DNA of 64,000 nucleotides from Macquaria australasica (taxonomy: Eukaryota; Chordata; Actinopteri; Centrarchiformes; Percichthyidae). The stretch spans positions 434,001 to 498,000 of the forward strand of contig SEMN01000161.1 of the NCBI GenBank assembly GCA_005408345.1, read 5' to 3'. A program made the position numbers and the translations under genes. Shown piece by piece: positions 36,223-48,605 of this stretch (position 1 is its first letter; each line of letters starts with the position of its first letter). Below the pieces are notes generated by a model. It saw only the letters and a list, made by a program, of their open reading frames with translations, searched no databases and was not told where the DNA came from.

Positions 36223-37870
36223 CGCGACGATGTAGGCTATCCAAGCGCGTTATCCAAGTTTGCGCACAAACGAGCTACTTACTAGCTGTGTGAATAAACG
36301 AGTTTCCGTGAGAAGAACTAAAGGCTGGACCGCATAATGATGGCGAGGAGCCGCTGACTTTCTTCTAATACTTGAGCCGACACGTACAGTAGCAGTGAGT
36401 AGCAAGCTGCAGCCAGCGATGCCTGACCAGGGCGTGTAGAAACTGGGTGTGTTTACTATTGTGTCTCACGTCTTTACCGGCGATCATATGATAGCCTACA
36501 ACCTGAAGCAGAGGCTCTTGGATTTTTATTTTATTTTAAAAAAGGCACACGATTAACCCCGTGGATCTTCAGCAAAATATTTTTATTTATTTATTTTTAA
36601 TTAAGTGAAAGATTTGTGCATTTGTTTGCTATTACAGTGTAATACTAAAACTTGTATTTAATTCAACTTTAGTGTATTTATTAAAATAGTTTATGTTGTC
36701 CCTAAATACACATTGGTAAAATAATGGATGAGCCCTTGGCTCATGGTGAATTTAAAATGAGCTTATGTGGATCTAATGAAAAGTGTATTATTATTATTAT
36801 TATTATTAGTGATTTATTAGTTATATCCTAATGTTTTATAACAGATTACGTACATACCTAATGGCATGACAAAAATTATTGGCCTTTTTTTTTTCAGAAG
36901 TCATTTTGACTTGTTACAGTAGGAAAAGCACAGGGGTTAGTAATAACATTAACACTGGCTAGGTTCCAGTAAGTGTTCCAGTAAGGCAGTGAGCCAGCAT
37001 GCACAACACCAGCACCCTGAAACTGAAGCAGCGAAATGGAATTCAGCCATCATTAATTGTATAATTTAGACCTTTGCTTTTCCTACTGTGACATGTCAAA
37101 ATGTCCTCCACGAGAAAGGCCTATTGCACATGCAAAACCTGTGGCTCCATTAGGCTACCTCTGACTGGTAATCCACAAATAGACGTCCATATAGTCTTCC
37201 TGATTTTACGTAGTTTCATAATTTGTGCATTTACATTTAAGGGTTGGTGTTACAGTGTCTAATCTAACACTACTCTGACTGGCTGACTGTCAGTCTATTG
37301 CGTGCAGCATCAACAGTTGTAAAAAGTGGCACAGATTTTCACAATTTTCCTGACAACAATTATTGAGCTGTTCTTTCATTTTCAAGTGGGAAGAGTGATT
37401 TGATATCAAATTACATTAAAGCTGTTTTTTTTAAAAATCCCCCCAAAGCTTCACAAAGGGCTGCTGTATCGGGTTGCATTAGATTTTTTTTTCCCTGTGC
37501 AAATGAATAAACTAAAGGGTGAAAGGTCCGGGATACCACAAAAACAGTGACGAATGTGCGCCATCTACTGGCAGAAAGTGCTATTTCCCCGTATGCACAC
37601 ACCACCACCATGTATGTGACACATGGATAATTTGCCTCCTCTCCTCTTCTCTCCTCTCCCACTATTTTCTATATTTTCGCCTATAAACGCACCACATACA
37701 CCTTTGCTTTGAATAGGATATAATTTAACGTTGCGGCTTTTATTTTGAAGGAAACGACAGTTTTCACAACATCCGTTTTACCCAGAAGTTACGAGTGTGT
37801 TTCCCCGCGCTGTAAAATGAATGCAGAAGTGGTTTTTTTGTTTATTGTTTAGACGTTTTTAAGATAAGAA
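36223..37870. other. Divergent promoter region between tspan33 and the TINF2_N-like zinc-finger gene
   Basis: The start codons of the two genes lie 1.65 kb apart and point away from each other. The segment holds an ATT microsatellite (36787-36808) and AT-rich sequence. No conserved core promoter element could be named with confidence. No coding exon is seen. Confidence 0.5.
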
Positions 37871-40800
37871 ATGGCGTGGAAAAGCAAAGGTTTGTGTGGT
37901 TATTTATCTAGTTACCAGTTAGTATACGCAGCCAGTCGTTTTACCAAGTATTACAGCTACTAATGCGGCTATTAAGCTAACGTTAGCCAATCCTCTGAAT
38001 ATAGAGTTGTGGTCAAATCGCTTGTAAATGGTTATTTGAGCCTCTGTAGACAAAATGTACGTTATTCATTCATTCCAGTACGCTTGTCTCAAATGTCCTT
38101 TGCAGGTCCCCCTCTTCCTCTGGCCTCTTTACATCTCCTTGTGCCTCCAGTGAGACTTATGTCTGCTTTCATGTGGCAAGTAGTACAGCAGCACAGTGTG
38201 ATGCAGTATGACAAGCTGGTGGAGTTCATCAGTTTGGCGACAGAGATGGTCCCAGAGCTTCTGAGTCCCTGTAAGAGAGCTCAGCTAATCCTGGGCCTGA
38301 GAGCAAGGGTGAGGGATTACTCTGAACTGTGAGCCTTCTCTTTTAATGTATGTAGACTTGTTTTTCCTGTTTTCCCGTGTGCTTAAATAAAGTAGTAGTG
38401 TTTGAAGTTACATCCGTACCGATTATTTGGTGCAACTTGCAATGCAGACATTTCTCAGACACTTTCTTTGCCGTGTTGCAGCTGGTTCTGGAGCTGTGTC
38501 GCGGTGATGGCGTCGCCAACCTGCAGACCATCCAGAGCCACCTGGACAAAATCCACGCCTGCAGCTCTGAACTGAGCTCCACTGATCAGATGGTGGGTTT
38601 GTAAAGGCAATTCAGAGCTGCTCCATAAGCAAAACATAGACAGCACACATAAATCTAGAAATCCAGGGCGTTCCCAAATGAATTATCTGCCATTACTGTT
38701 GTAACTGGTGTAGCCTAAGGTAAACACAACATTGAGTCGACACAAAATTGAAACGCAAAGTAGTGAAACCTTTCTCAACTTTATAGTTGTCCACTTCTTG
38801 ACAGGCCAGTGGGGATATACTGAAGACCTCTTACACCAACCTTTCCAGCCTGGTGCAGAACCTTTTGAATGTTCCTTTTGAAAAGGAGTTCTTCTTCCAA
38901 GTGAGTCTATCTGTGAGAAATGCATGTCTTTTAACAATCAAGGGAAGGGATACAGGCCTCTTTTATTATGACAAAAGACAAATGAGCAAGATTCAGTGTT
39001 TATTAAGGACATCTATGAGCTTTTCTATAGTCTCAGTGGCTTAGAAAATCTAAAGATTCACCAACCATTTACAGCAGTGATGTGCTGATCATTTAAATCC
39101 AAAGCTCTGGCTGTTTCTGTAGGAGGTTTTTCCTACAAACTATGGCTCTAACTATGACCAAAGGCTGGAGCAGCTGGTGTCTGAGTTCCTGTCCAGGCTG
39201 GAGCAGCTGCTGCCCATACCAGACCTGCACCAGGTACTCCTAACATCAGGTCACACGTTTCTAAACTAAACTGTAATGTAAGACTAAAAACATCAACACT
39301 TATACTGTTACATGTACAGAGATATACAATCAGAAAAATAATAAAGTTGTGACATTTAGCAAAACACCTCACACTGTCACATTATTAATCTTGAATCATC
39401 AGCAGCGTTTTACTTTCTCCTTACATGTCCTTTTTTGATTGTAACAGGCATTTTAAATGAAATTTAAATGTTTAAATAAGGCCAAACTCAATCATTATTA
39501 AACAGTAATTTCTTATTATACTTGCTGAATTGTGCAGCTGCATTCATTCTTGTTTTTTGGTGTGAAATGTGTGAAATCCGAAGGCGATCATTTGTTGGTC
39601 ACTGTATTATTTCCCGTCTAAAACAGAGAATTTTAAGCCACAACATCAAACAGTGTCACCGGATTTTCTTCTTTTTGTGCTTTTGCTTGCAAGCACACGA
39701 CTACTGTTTCACTTACCAACCTGCATCTCTGTGGTCTTCTCTCTGTGTCTCAGACAGCAGCATGGCTCACTGAAACAACATCCGCGGCAGAAGAATTTGG
39801 ACAGCATCTGTCTGAACCCTTGGCCCTGAAGACTCTGCTGCTTCGTCACAGAGAGTTGAGGACTCTCAGCTCTGGTAAGTTTAACAGAAAAGACGAGAGG
39901 GACAGAGTTGTTTATGTAGTTTCCAGCTCTTGTTTGTTTCTTTCCTGCTGTCTTGCTCACTTTCTTACATTCGGTCTTGTTTCCTTTCTTTGACAACAAA
40001 TGTAACTTTTTTTTTCAGGAATTTATGCTCCCATCATAACAACAAGTGACTGTAACGTGTAAAATGTTAAATGCCTCTTCCTCCACTGCAGCTCCTTCCA
40101 TCAGCGAGGAAGATATCCTTTTGTCCACTCTGGCCCTCCCTGCTCAAACAGGAGTGGAGAGGTTCACTGAGTCTTACAGTGAGAACGATGATTATGACAA
40201 TGAGGAAGAGACCCTGGCCTTGGAAGATTTAGAAGAAGACTCGAGTTCATGCTCAGACGTCACTGCAGACGATTGGTTGCCAAAAAGGGAAACAGGTCAG
40301 ACAAAATCAGCTGCAGTAGCAGACTAGAATTGGTCCAGAATCATCTTATTTTACTAACTTGCTGTTTTTCATGTTGTTTCCAGGTCATCTGTCCCGTTTA
40401 TTCATCTGCCCTCAGTGTTCGTTCGCTCACCGCACAAAGAGAAAGGTCCAAGAGCACATCCAGAGTGAGCACCACACAACAGCTCCCATTCAGAAAAAGC
40501 TATCTGCGAAAAAAGCCAGAGCAAAGACTCCGCAGAAAAGGAAAGACTTGAAAGCTGAAAAGAAGAAAGTAGGAGGCAAGTCGGAGAAAAAGAGGAAACG
40601 CAAACAAAAAGACGGTGTTGAAAAAAAGCGGGAACGTAAGCGGAAGAAGGACAACTTGGAAAACAAAGAGCAACGTAGACGGAAAGAGCCCACGGGGGAA
40701 GACAAAAGGTTTCTGAGCACACGACCTGTGAACAAAAACTTCACAGACGAAGAAACCAAATGCCTGAAGTGTGAAAAGATTTTTGAACATCCAAATCAAC

Positions 40801-41414
40801 TGAAGACTCACATGAAGCTCCACAGCTTCCCGTACCACTGCAGCCAATGCGAGAAGGGATTCACCAGCCCTTCAGGTTATTATCAGCACCAGAGACTCCA
40901 CAAGAGGGGACGGATATTCACCTGCAGCCAGTGCAACAAGGGATTCTTGTGCAACTATTCTCTCAAGCAGCACCAACGCCTGCATGAAGGCCCCACCCAC
41001 CTGTGCACGATCTGCGGGAAAGGCTTCAGCAAAACGGGCATCACAAGACATATGCAGATGCACAAAGGGGAGAAGAATTTCTTGTGCACCACATGCGGGA
41101 AGTCGTTTTTGTCGTCTGGGGAGCTGCTGCTGCACACTCGGTCTCACACTGGCGAGTTGCCGTACACCTGCACCCACTGCGGAAAGGGCTTCTCCTGCAA
41201 GAGTCACCTCAACGTGCACACGCGCTCTCACACGGGTGAGCGTCCGTACCTGTGCTCAGAGTGCCCGAAGCGCTTCCTCACAATGAACTGCCTGAAGAGA
41301 CACACGCTCAGCCACAACGGGGTGAAGCCATTTAAGTGTCCAAACTGCGAGAAAGAGTTTTCCCAGCAGGGGAATCTGAAAAGACACCTGGCAACTCATA
41401 AACCTGACACGTAA
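37871..41414 (+). CDS. TINF2 N-terminal-like domain plus nine C2H2 zinc fingers, 8 exons, complete
   Basis: The exons are 37871-37889 (ATG), 38106-38308, 38482-38592, 38805-38900, 39123-39233, 39754-39874, 40092-40295 and 40384-41414 (TAA). They sum to 1896 nt, 631 aa, with agreeing phases. Residues about 25-215 are helical and resemble the TIN2/TINF2 N-terminal (TRFH-like) domain: FMWQVVQQHSVMQYDKLVEF, then KRAQLILGLRARLVLELCRG, then LEQLVSEFLSRLEQLLPIP. Residues 220-290 are acidic and Ser-rich. Finger 1 (FICPQCSFAHR, about 294-318) is followed by a very lysine-rich segment (about 320-405). Fingers 2-9 (about 413-628) form a regular array, partly with TGE-type linkers. Likely a nuclear DNA-binding protein. 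TIN2 itself is a shelterin subunit without zinc fingers, so telomere function is only a hypothesis. I cannot assign a gene symbol. Confidence 0.88.
40384..41414 (+). other. Zinc-finger exon: finger 1, basic linker, fingers 2-9
   Basis: One exon holds all nine fingers. Examples of the C-x2-C...H-x3-H pattern are YHCSQCEKGF with HQRLH, HLCTICGKGF with HMQMH, and YTCTHCGKGFSCKSHLNVH with TRSH. Finger 1 has a longer H-x4-H spacing. Finger 5 is one residue short in its helix region (KTGITRHMQMH). About 85 residues between fingers 1 and 2 are more than one-third lysine plus arginine, which suggests a nuclear localisation signal and nonspecific nucleic-acid contact. Confidence 0.9.
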
Positions 41415-42300
41415 TGTGCAGCTTTCAGTGTCGTTTCACCTTGTCAAGGTTTTTGAAAACCTGTGTAAAACCAAAATTAACTTTATTTGTGCCTAGACAA
41501 ATTAACAGTCATGTTCATTAAAAAAAGGTTGACAGTGATTTGTTGTGTAATACTAGCAGCAGTTGGAAAGTAAAGAATTTGAAATTCCTTATGTGCTTCA
41601 TTATATACAGTTACCAAACTGGTGCATTATAGCAGACGTTTACAATCACCAATACTAGTTTTAAGCTCCTATTCTGTCACCGTGTTGCTTTTTCTCCAAA
41701 TTCTGCACCCAACTTCGCCTTAGAATCACAAGTCATATTAAACTGTCAGCAAAATTACTGTGTAAATACCCTCGCACAAAAAAACATTAGTAAAGCTGTG
41801 ATCGTGAACAAGACAAGTGCTGTAAGGTAAATCTTTCAGCCTTTAAATCCTGTGTGGATCACAGTTGGGTATTTGGAACATTCAGTCTTCCATCACTGGC
41901 TAAAGAATTAAAAATATAGCTATTAAAACTATTTGAACTCATCGGTCTTTATTTGTCAAAGCCTGTTAACAGTTTTGGGTTGTGTGTGAGTTTATAACAT
42001 ACAGTACCTGTGAACTGAACACAGCACAGGAAGACTTTTCTTACCTTGTCGGCAGGAGGCTTGAAATAGGCAGGCTCAAATAAAAACTTTGATCCAGTCA
42101 CCTGTAGAGACACTGATGGTTTTTAGGATGTATTCTGTGGTTCAACAAACACTTTGCTTTAAGTTTTATTTGAGAGCTGCTGAAGGGCAAAGCGTTCAGG
42201 ATCTATGCTGGGAGATCAATCCACTAATAAAGCAAACTGGGGTAAGGCTGGTGTAAATTTGGTAGCTTATTGCATTAATAAAGCAACTTTAACTGATGGC
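41415..42300 (+). other. 3' UTR of the zinc-finger gene
   Basis: No coding frame is visible. Two AATAAA hexamers, 42226-42231 and 42277-42282, are each followed by GCAA, and they are plausible poly(A) signals for the plus-strand gene. Confidence 0.5.
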
Positions 42301-43378
42301 TCACTGTGATTGATGACCGATCTTAATGAAGTTTCATGATGTAGTCAATTTTATTTGTATGGCCCTGAATCATACATCACAAATTTGCCTCAAAGAGCTA
42401 TTTACAAGAGGATTTATATATCCTAAAATGTAACACAAAGCTGGTTTATTTTCATCACAGTTTAAAATCAAATTTAATTCATACATTTTAAATACACTTA
42501 ACCTGCAAAATCACCCTAATGGTCCTATAAACAATAATTGTGACTACAGAATATCATACATTTTTTATGTGTCAATATAGAGATAACTTCTCTATAAAGT
42601 GAGCTTGAACTGATAACATCATTTAGATTGTGCTATTATAATGTGTATTGTAAAGTATCTATAAACATGAACAACTACTGATGCTACCTGTGACACCTTT
42701 CGACTGTACCAGCTCATTGATGCTCAATTAGTAAGCCTTTGGATTTCCCAGAATTAATGTTTTAGATTTTCTCTTGTAAGGACAAGCATGTGAAGCACAC
42801 CTTTATGTATAGACTTATTTATGTTAAAAGACAGGCAACACTTCTTGGATGGTCCAGCGTTGATACAGTTATTAACTAGAACTTTAATGGCAGGTTATAG
42901 TAACTTGATAGTCAGCATTGGTCTACCCAGATATAGTGTGAGGAAAAGTGAAAAACACGGCTGTAGGAAATGCAATTTATTTGCAATTTTTTAATAACAT
43001 CATTCCTCAGATAAAAATGCAATGTTACAGGAATATACATCAGATATTAATTTAAAACTTGCTTTCAAGGGACCATACAGTCTAAATATACTTTTTCCTT
43101 TTTTTATTTACTGGTAGCGTGCGTTATAAGCAAGACAGACTCTGTCACCAATGACAGACTGACAAGTTACAGATACAAACTGTACATTACTTATTTACAA
43201 ATCAACTTTTTGTTTGGTTTTTTCGTTTCACTTTTTATTGAAAATAGGAGTAGAAAAAGTGATTGAATTAATATTCTGATTTATTTGATTTGTATTCTTT
43301 CCCTTTCTAAAATCTAAAATGAAATGAATGAACAAAATAAAATCAAGAACTCTCCTTTAGAAAAAAGAAAGAGAAGCA

Positions 43379-43402
43379 GAAGAAGAAGAAGAAGAAGAAG
43401 AA
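43379..43402 (+). repeat. AGA-type microsatellite
   Basis: A run of AGA/GAA units lies in the gene-poor region. Confidence 0.9.
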
Positions 43403-46400
43403 AACAAAAGGGTGTGTCAACTGTGAGACCATGCAGTCATCACCAAGGAGACAAATGGTAACTGAGGAAACCAAACGATGTTGGGCCAGTGTCATTTAGC
43501 AACCTCAGAACCAATGAAATCCCTCGCAGTCGAGGGGTAGTGGCTTATGTTAAAGAACTCAGTTACAAAATGGCCACCTGCCTCCAAAGCTACCGCAAGT
43601 ACAATAACACACTCTAGTTGATTTTTTTGACCATAAATAGTGCTGTTATTAAATACTACATTTAACAGTAGCGTCACTACAAATATTACAACAAATTGGT
43701 CTCTGTGTGAACACCTCTCTCCATACAAAATAAACTTGAGGATTAATAACGGACTTCTCTCCGACAGAAAGGAACAAAAACAAACAAACAGCTCAATCCT
43801 GTCAAAGGCCCTTTAACACCTTGAATGAGTAGTGAACTAAGACTATGAACGAGATCATAAGACACTACTGACCAGTGGAGAACAGAGTAACACAGCCCCG
43901 CCATTTACCCAGTAAATAAGGAACAGAAACGCTTTCGTTAAACACTACTGTATATGGAGCTGTGGATCCCCTGCCACTAAATCGTCAGGCTGGCAAAAGG
44001 CCGGGATCACCCCACCTGGATGAAAATAAATTTAGTTAACGCCTGCATGCTGTTAAAGAGGCGTTTCCACACCAGCAAGAAATAACTCACGGAAGAAAAC
44101 ACTGATAATGTACATGACAGTGCAGATGCTCTCAGATGGGCCAAGTCATTCATTAAAGCTGCATTTACACACACAGGCATACAAGACCTGTTGGTTTCTA
44201 ACTCTCTGTGGTCAAACGTGGCTTTCTTAGCAAGACGAAACCATGTGAAATCAAGGTTTGTAGAGATCCTATGTGTGGGCAAAGAGGTCAAATCAGATCT
44301 TTTATGTCAGTGGTGGTCAAAACTGAGATAGCTGGCTAAAATGTTCAACCTTTTCTTCTATTAAGGGCTGCTATAAAAAGGAAAATATCCAAACATAAAC
44401 CAGTAGCTGAAATCTAACTTTCAAATACTTAATGTGGCCTTTTCAGATATGTAAGTACACCAGTATGAATATCACTGCGTCCTACATTTGAGGGAGGCAG
44501 ATGCAGGGAGGCAGAGACATTCATGGTTCTAACCGAGGACGAGCTGTTTTAACACCAGAACCACTGACAGAAAGTCTGCGTGGTAAAGCTGCTGCCACGC
44601 CTCTAGAGCTGAGAGCCATTAGCTGAAGTTGTATCCTGAAGAAAGTCACTGTTAGAAACACTAGCTGGTAGAGAAAACTCCTCTCCAATCCAATCAACAG
44701 GCTGTGGGTGCAGCGTTCTTCTCCAAAAAAGTGAAACACAAAGAGCAATCTCTGTGTCAAGACGTGTGATATTCTAATATGTGCAAACAGGGATCTCCTT
44801 TATGATTTATCATTAAGTGTATGAATAACAGTAAGAGATGGAACGAGTGATACTTTACAATACTAACAGTCGTTCTAAATGTTCACATAAGGGTGCTGCT
44901 GTAGGTGGGTGAGTTATATCTAACTATCTGACATGTTATTTCTAAATCTGTATCATCAAATATCATCTATTTGGTTCATTTTGGGGCTCACCAGCCGCAG
45001 GAAAACGGACAAGGGTTGTTAATGAATCATATTTTTGTTCCTCACCACCATCCTGAGACTGATGGGTGAAGCCTTTACATGCGTTTCTGAGCCAGTGCAG
45101 CACAATATGCAGAGGGTTGGTTGAGATTCCTTTAGTACTGATCATGGTTTTAAAACTTTGTGACACTGGAATAAGTTTGCCTCCAAAATTCATACGATTA
45201 CTTCTATTTATTTAGATTTTGCAGGCTGTAAATTGATGCCTGATACCTTGATAATTAGCTTTCTTGATAATTAATCGAGAGTAATCCATCAGGTGTCTAA
45301 ATTCTAAAAGTATCTATATATAATGCGTCACTTTTATTTCATGAAATGCACCACTGTCACATTAAGCCTGTAATTAGATCATTGTAATCCCATTGCATGT
45401 ACTCTGTTTCTCCCTAAAATCCTGCTTTTGCACTGGCAACAAACAGACAAAGGCATATTTTCACACGAAGGAAACTTATCGATAATGATTTATAAACCTA
45501 ATGTCCTTTGGGTCCGATACAGAGAGGTACAGCACGGGTAGAGTTTAACCTCTGAACCTGATCTGGGCATTTTCCCCTCAAAGAACAAGATTTCTTTTGA
45601 TCCTCTGCAAAGTCCAGCTCCAAACTATCATTTAATATCTTTTAGTTTAGATATAGATTTTCTATATATAATATCTAAAATAGAAAACACTTGCAATATA
45701 AAGTTGTATTTCATAATATATTCCATCTTTCACTTTCTGTTCCATTTCCCAAAGCGTTCATCAGCATTGGCATCAAAATATCATCTGTACAGCAGAAAAA
45801 CAAAGAGACCATCCTCTCTTGTTTCTCCAGAAAAGGGAATTCATATTTTTAATTAAATTTAATTAGATTCCTACAGCAACAGGCCATGCTGATTTTTACC
45901 TAGAAAAAAAGGAAAATAAAATCTATATTGAAAATAGTCCTCTTAAAATATTTTTCAGGATCAAACAATGATCAACAAACACTTCTGTTTACAAGAAAAT
46001 ATAACGTACATCTGTTGCAGCGATGGTAGATCCACATGAGGAAATGTGAGTGACCGAGACAGGAAAAATAACGCTAACAGTCCTGCTTTCCAGCCTCACT
46101 CTCTTTGATAAATCCATAAGTAACATATCTGTGAGTAGTTTAGGATAAACACACAACTCTAATACTTTTGAAATAGTATACGTGTGTAAAATACTATTTT
46201 TGTTAAAGCATGTTGGATGACATCTTTTCTTAATACTGATGTACAGCAGCTCTTCCACACAAACATAAAACATTTTTGAGTTTTCATCACCGTCCCTGTC
46301 GAGATGCAGAATATAAATTCAACATTTTTAGATCAAATCTGCCACAAAAAAAATTCAGATAACATTTTCTCTTAATCCAACACATTGTTTTTCATTGCTG

Positions 46401-48325
46401 CATAAACACACAAATGGTTTAGTCGGTCAGCGGCTGACCTTCTTTACTTTGCTGCCTGCAGTCAATGAGAATTTCTCTACACAGATGTAGTTCAAGTCCT
46501 CCGATTCCTTTTTTGGAAGAAAAAAAGAGAAGCTACATGATTTTCATGGCTTAAAGAGAGATCTAGTCCTTGATGGATGGATTTTTTTTTTGGTTAGATG
46601 TCTTTAATAGCTTAAATAATGCATTTGAAAAAGTGTACAGTGTATTTGTGTGTGTCACTATATAGGACTAGTGAAAGAAAGACAGGTCTCTCTGTGCTAC
46701 AGTAGGAAAATGTCCAGACTCTGACAGGTTGCTGGTAGGTTAATGTCTTTCAGCGCACTGCACGAACATACGCAACCGTATGTTAGATTTCAGATCTCTC
46801 TGTTGCTTATAGTAGATGTCAAATTGTGAAATTTGGCTTGTGAACTGTACTCATTTCTCTACCCTAGAGTATTTAAAAGCTGAACAAAGAGCCTCCTACG
46901 TCTGGACTCAAAGCACTGGTAATGGATAGATTTCCAGTGGTCTTATTTGTGTTCTGCAGCTAATGAGATTTAAAATGAGCCCTATTTGTATGGACTGAAA
47001 AGCCACATAATCTGGGAATCATCCAAGCCTGTTGTGAAATGACGTAAGAGCCCATCGTGTATATGCCATCAGCTCAAACACACAATGTTTCTTCTTCAGT
47101 AAATATAACAACATTATTCCCTGCTGGTTCCTTTTGGTCAAAAATACAGTCAATAAAGTGGGACTTTGTTCAAGAAATTCATACTGACCCTCAGTCAGCA
47201 GGCCTATATAACACATTTTCATAACCAATATTTCAATAACTACATTCCCAAATAAGTGTCTTGCCTTTTCCTTACTCTAACATTCTGGTGATTAAATAGT
47301 ATATATATTCATATATATCTTGCTATAGAATGGTATATGGTATATAAAAATATACAATCATTGGCTAGTGGTGAGACAAAAGATATAATTATCATTCACA
47401 TAGGACCGATATCCTTTATATCCCTAGAGAGAGAAACCCATGCACATAAAACATTACTTGGATATATAATTCACCATGTCAGAACTTAGACCACCCTGAA
47501 ATTCAAACATGATGAAATAAAATCTTATACAATCCCAAAAAATACTCTCCATCCAACATTCTTACTCAGACCAAACACCAACTGCTTCCCATTGTCATCA
47601 ACCGTCAACTAGATTGTCATCCGTCTATTCTCTCTCTCTTTGCTTTCACTTGAGGAAATGACTTGAACATGAACGGCAGAGGGGTGTGGTTTTAGTTGAA
47701 CTAGCTGAAGGTGGAGATCTAGGGAGGCAGCAGACACAGCTGCAGCTTATCAGCCTGATTAGCAGCCTGATAAATTGGCTACGAACTATCTACGGTGAGG
47801 CAGAGACCACAGGTACATAAACACAAACAATAGACTTGCAAAACACAGGTGTAACTAATATCATTGATAATGGCTACATTCCATTTAGCGGTTCCAGCTC
47901 CACAGCTGTAGTTTGGTGCCCGCTGGTTTACTGGCACATCAAAATGGAAATGAGCCATGATTAAGGTTAATAGTTACACCTGTGCGCTTCCTGCTAATTA
48001 GTCAAAATGTCAGCTGTTACAAAAGACAATTACTGGCAAGACAGACAAGCATACTTTCACATGCCGTGTTGCAATTTCATACTACACACTACTAGTGTAG
48101 AGTATAACTTTAGACCAATCTTTATAGTATATGTTTTTGCAGTTGGTATACAAGATATCAGCATACTTAACCATTTTATACTAACAGGAAAATATGCAAT
48201 ACATGAGCTGTCCAATGTTAATCAAACTGTGACTTTAAGATGACACTATCATTTGAACTTCACAAAGGGAATATTTCATTTGTTGTGTTCTGGAACTGTC
48301 TCACCAAAATCTAAAATTAGACTTT

Positions 48326-48605
48326 TAAAGGGCCACTCCACAGATTTTACACATACACAAGGTCCGTTTATACACCATGAGGTGTACTATTAAGCCTGTG
48401 AAAACAGTTGCATAATGTCATCCGTGACTCTGCAGGAGTTTGGTCAAATCTGATTAAATGACCCTGATGATGTCATAATGATGTCATCAGGGAAATCTCA
48501 GATTGGTTTTGGAGATGCTTTATTTTTTTTTAAAGAAAGCCTGCATTAAAAACTGAGGGCAGGGAGTTTAAAAGATGTGGGCAGGGAGGGTCTATAGGAG
48601 AGATG
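48326..48605. repeat. Candidate dispersed repeat with TGATGTCA palindromes
   Basis: It starts AAAGGGCCACTCC and contains GTGAAAACAGTTGCATAATG. It also has CCTGATGA and TCATCAGG arms with a second ATGATGTCA between them. The GGGCCACTCC opening resembles the ends of multicopy fish repeats. Copy number cannot be tested here. Confidence 0.4.

Noticed and set aside
40402..40847. Minus-strand frames rich in Phe, Leu and Ser
   Set aside because: They are the complement of the lysine-rich linker of the zinc-finger gene; AAG/AAA codons read backwards give Leu/Phe.
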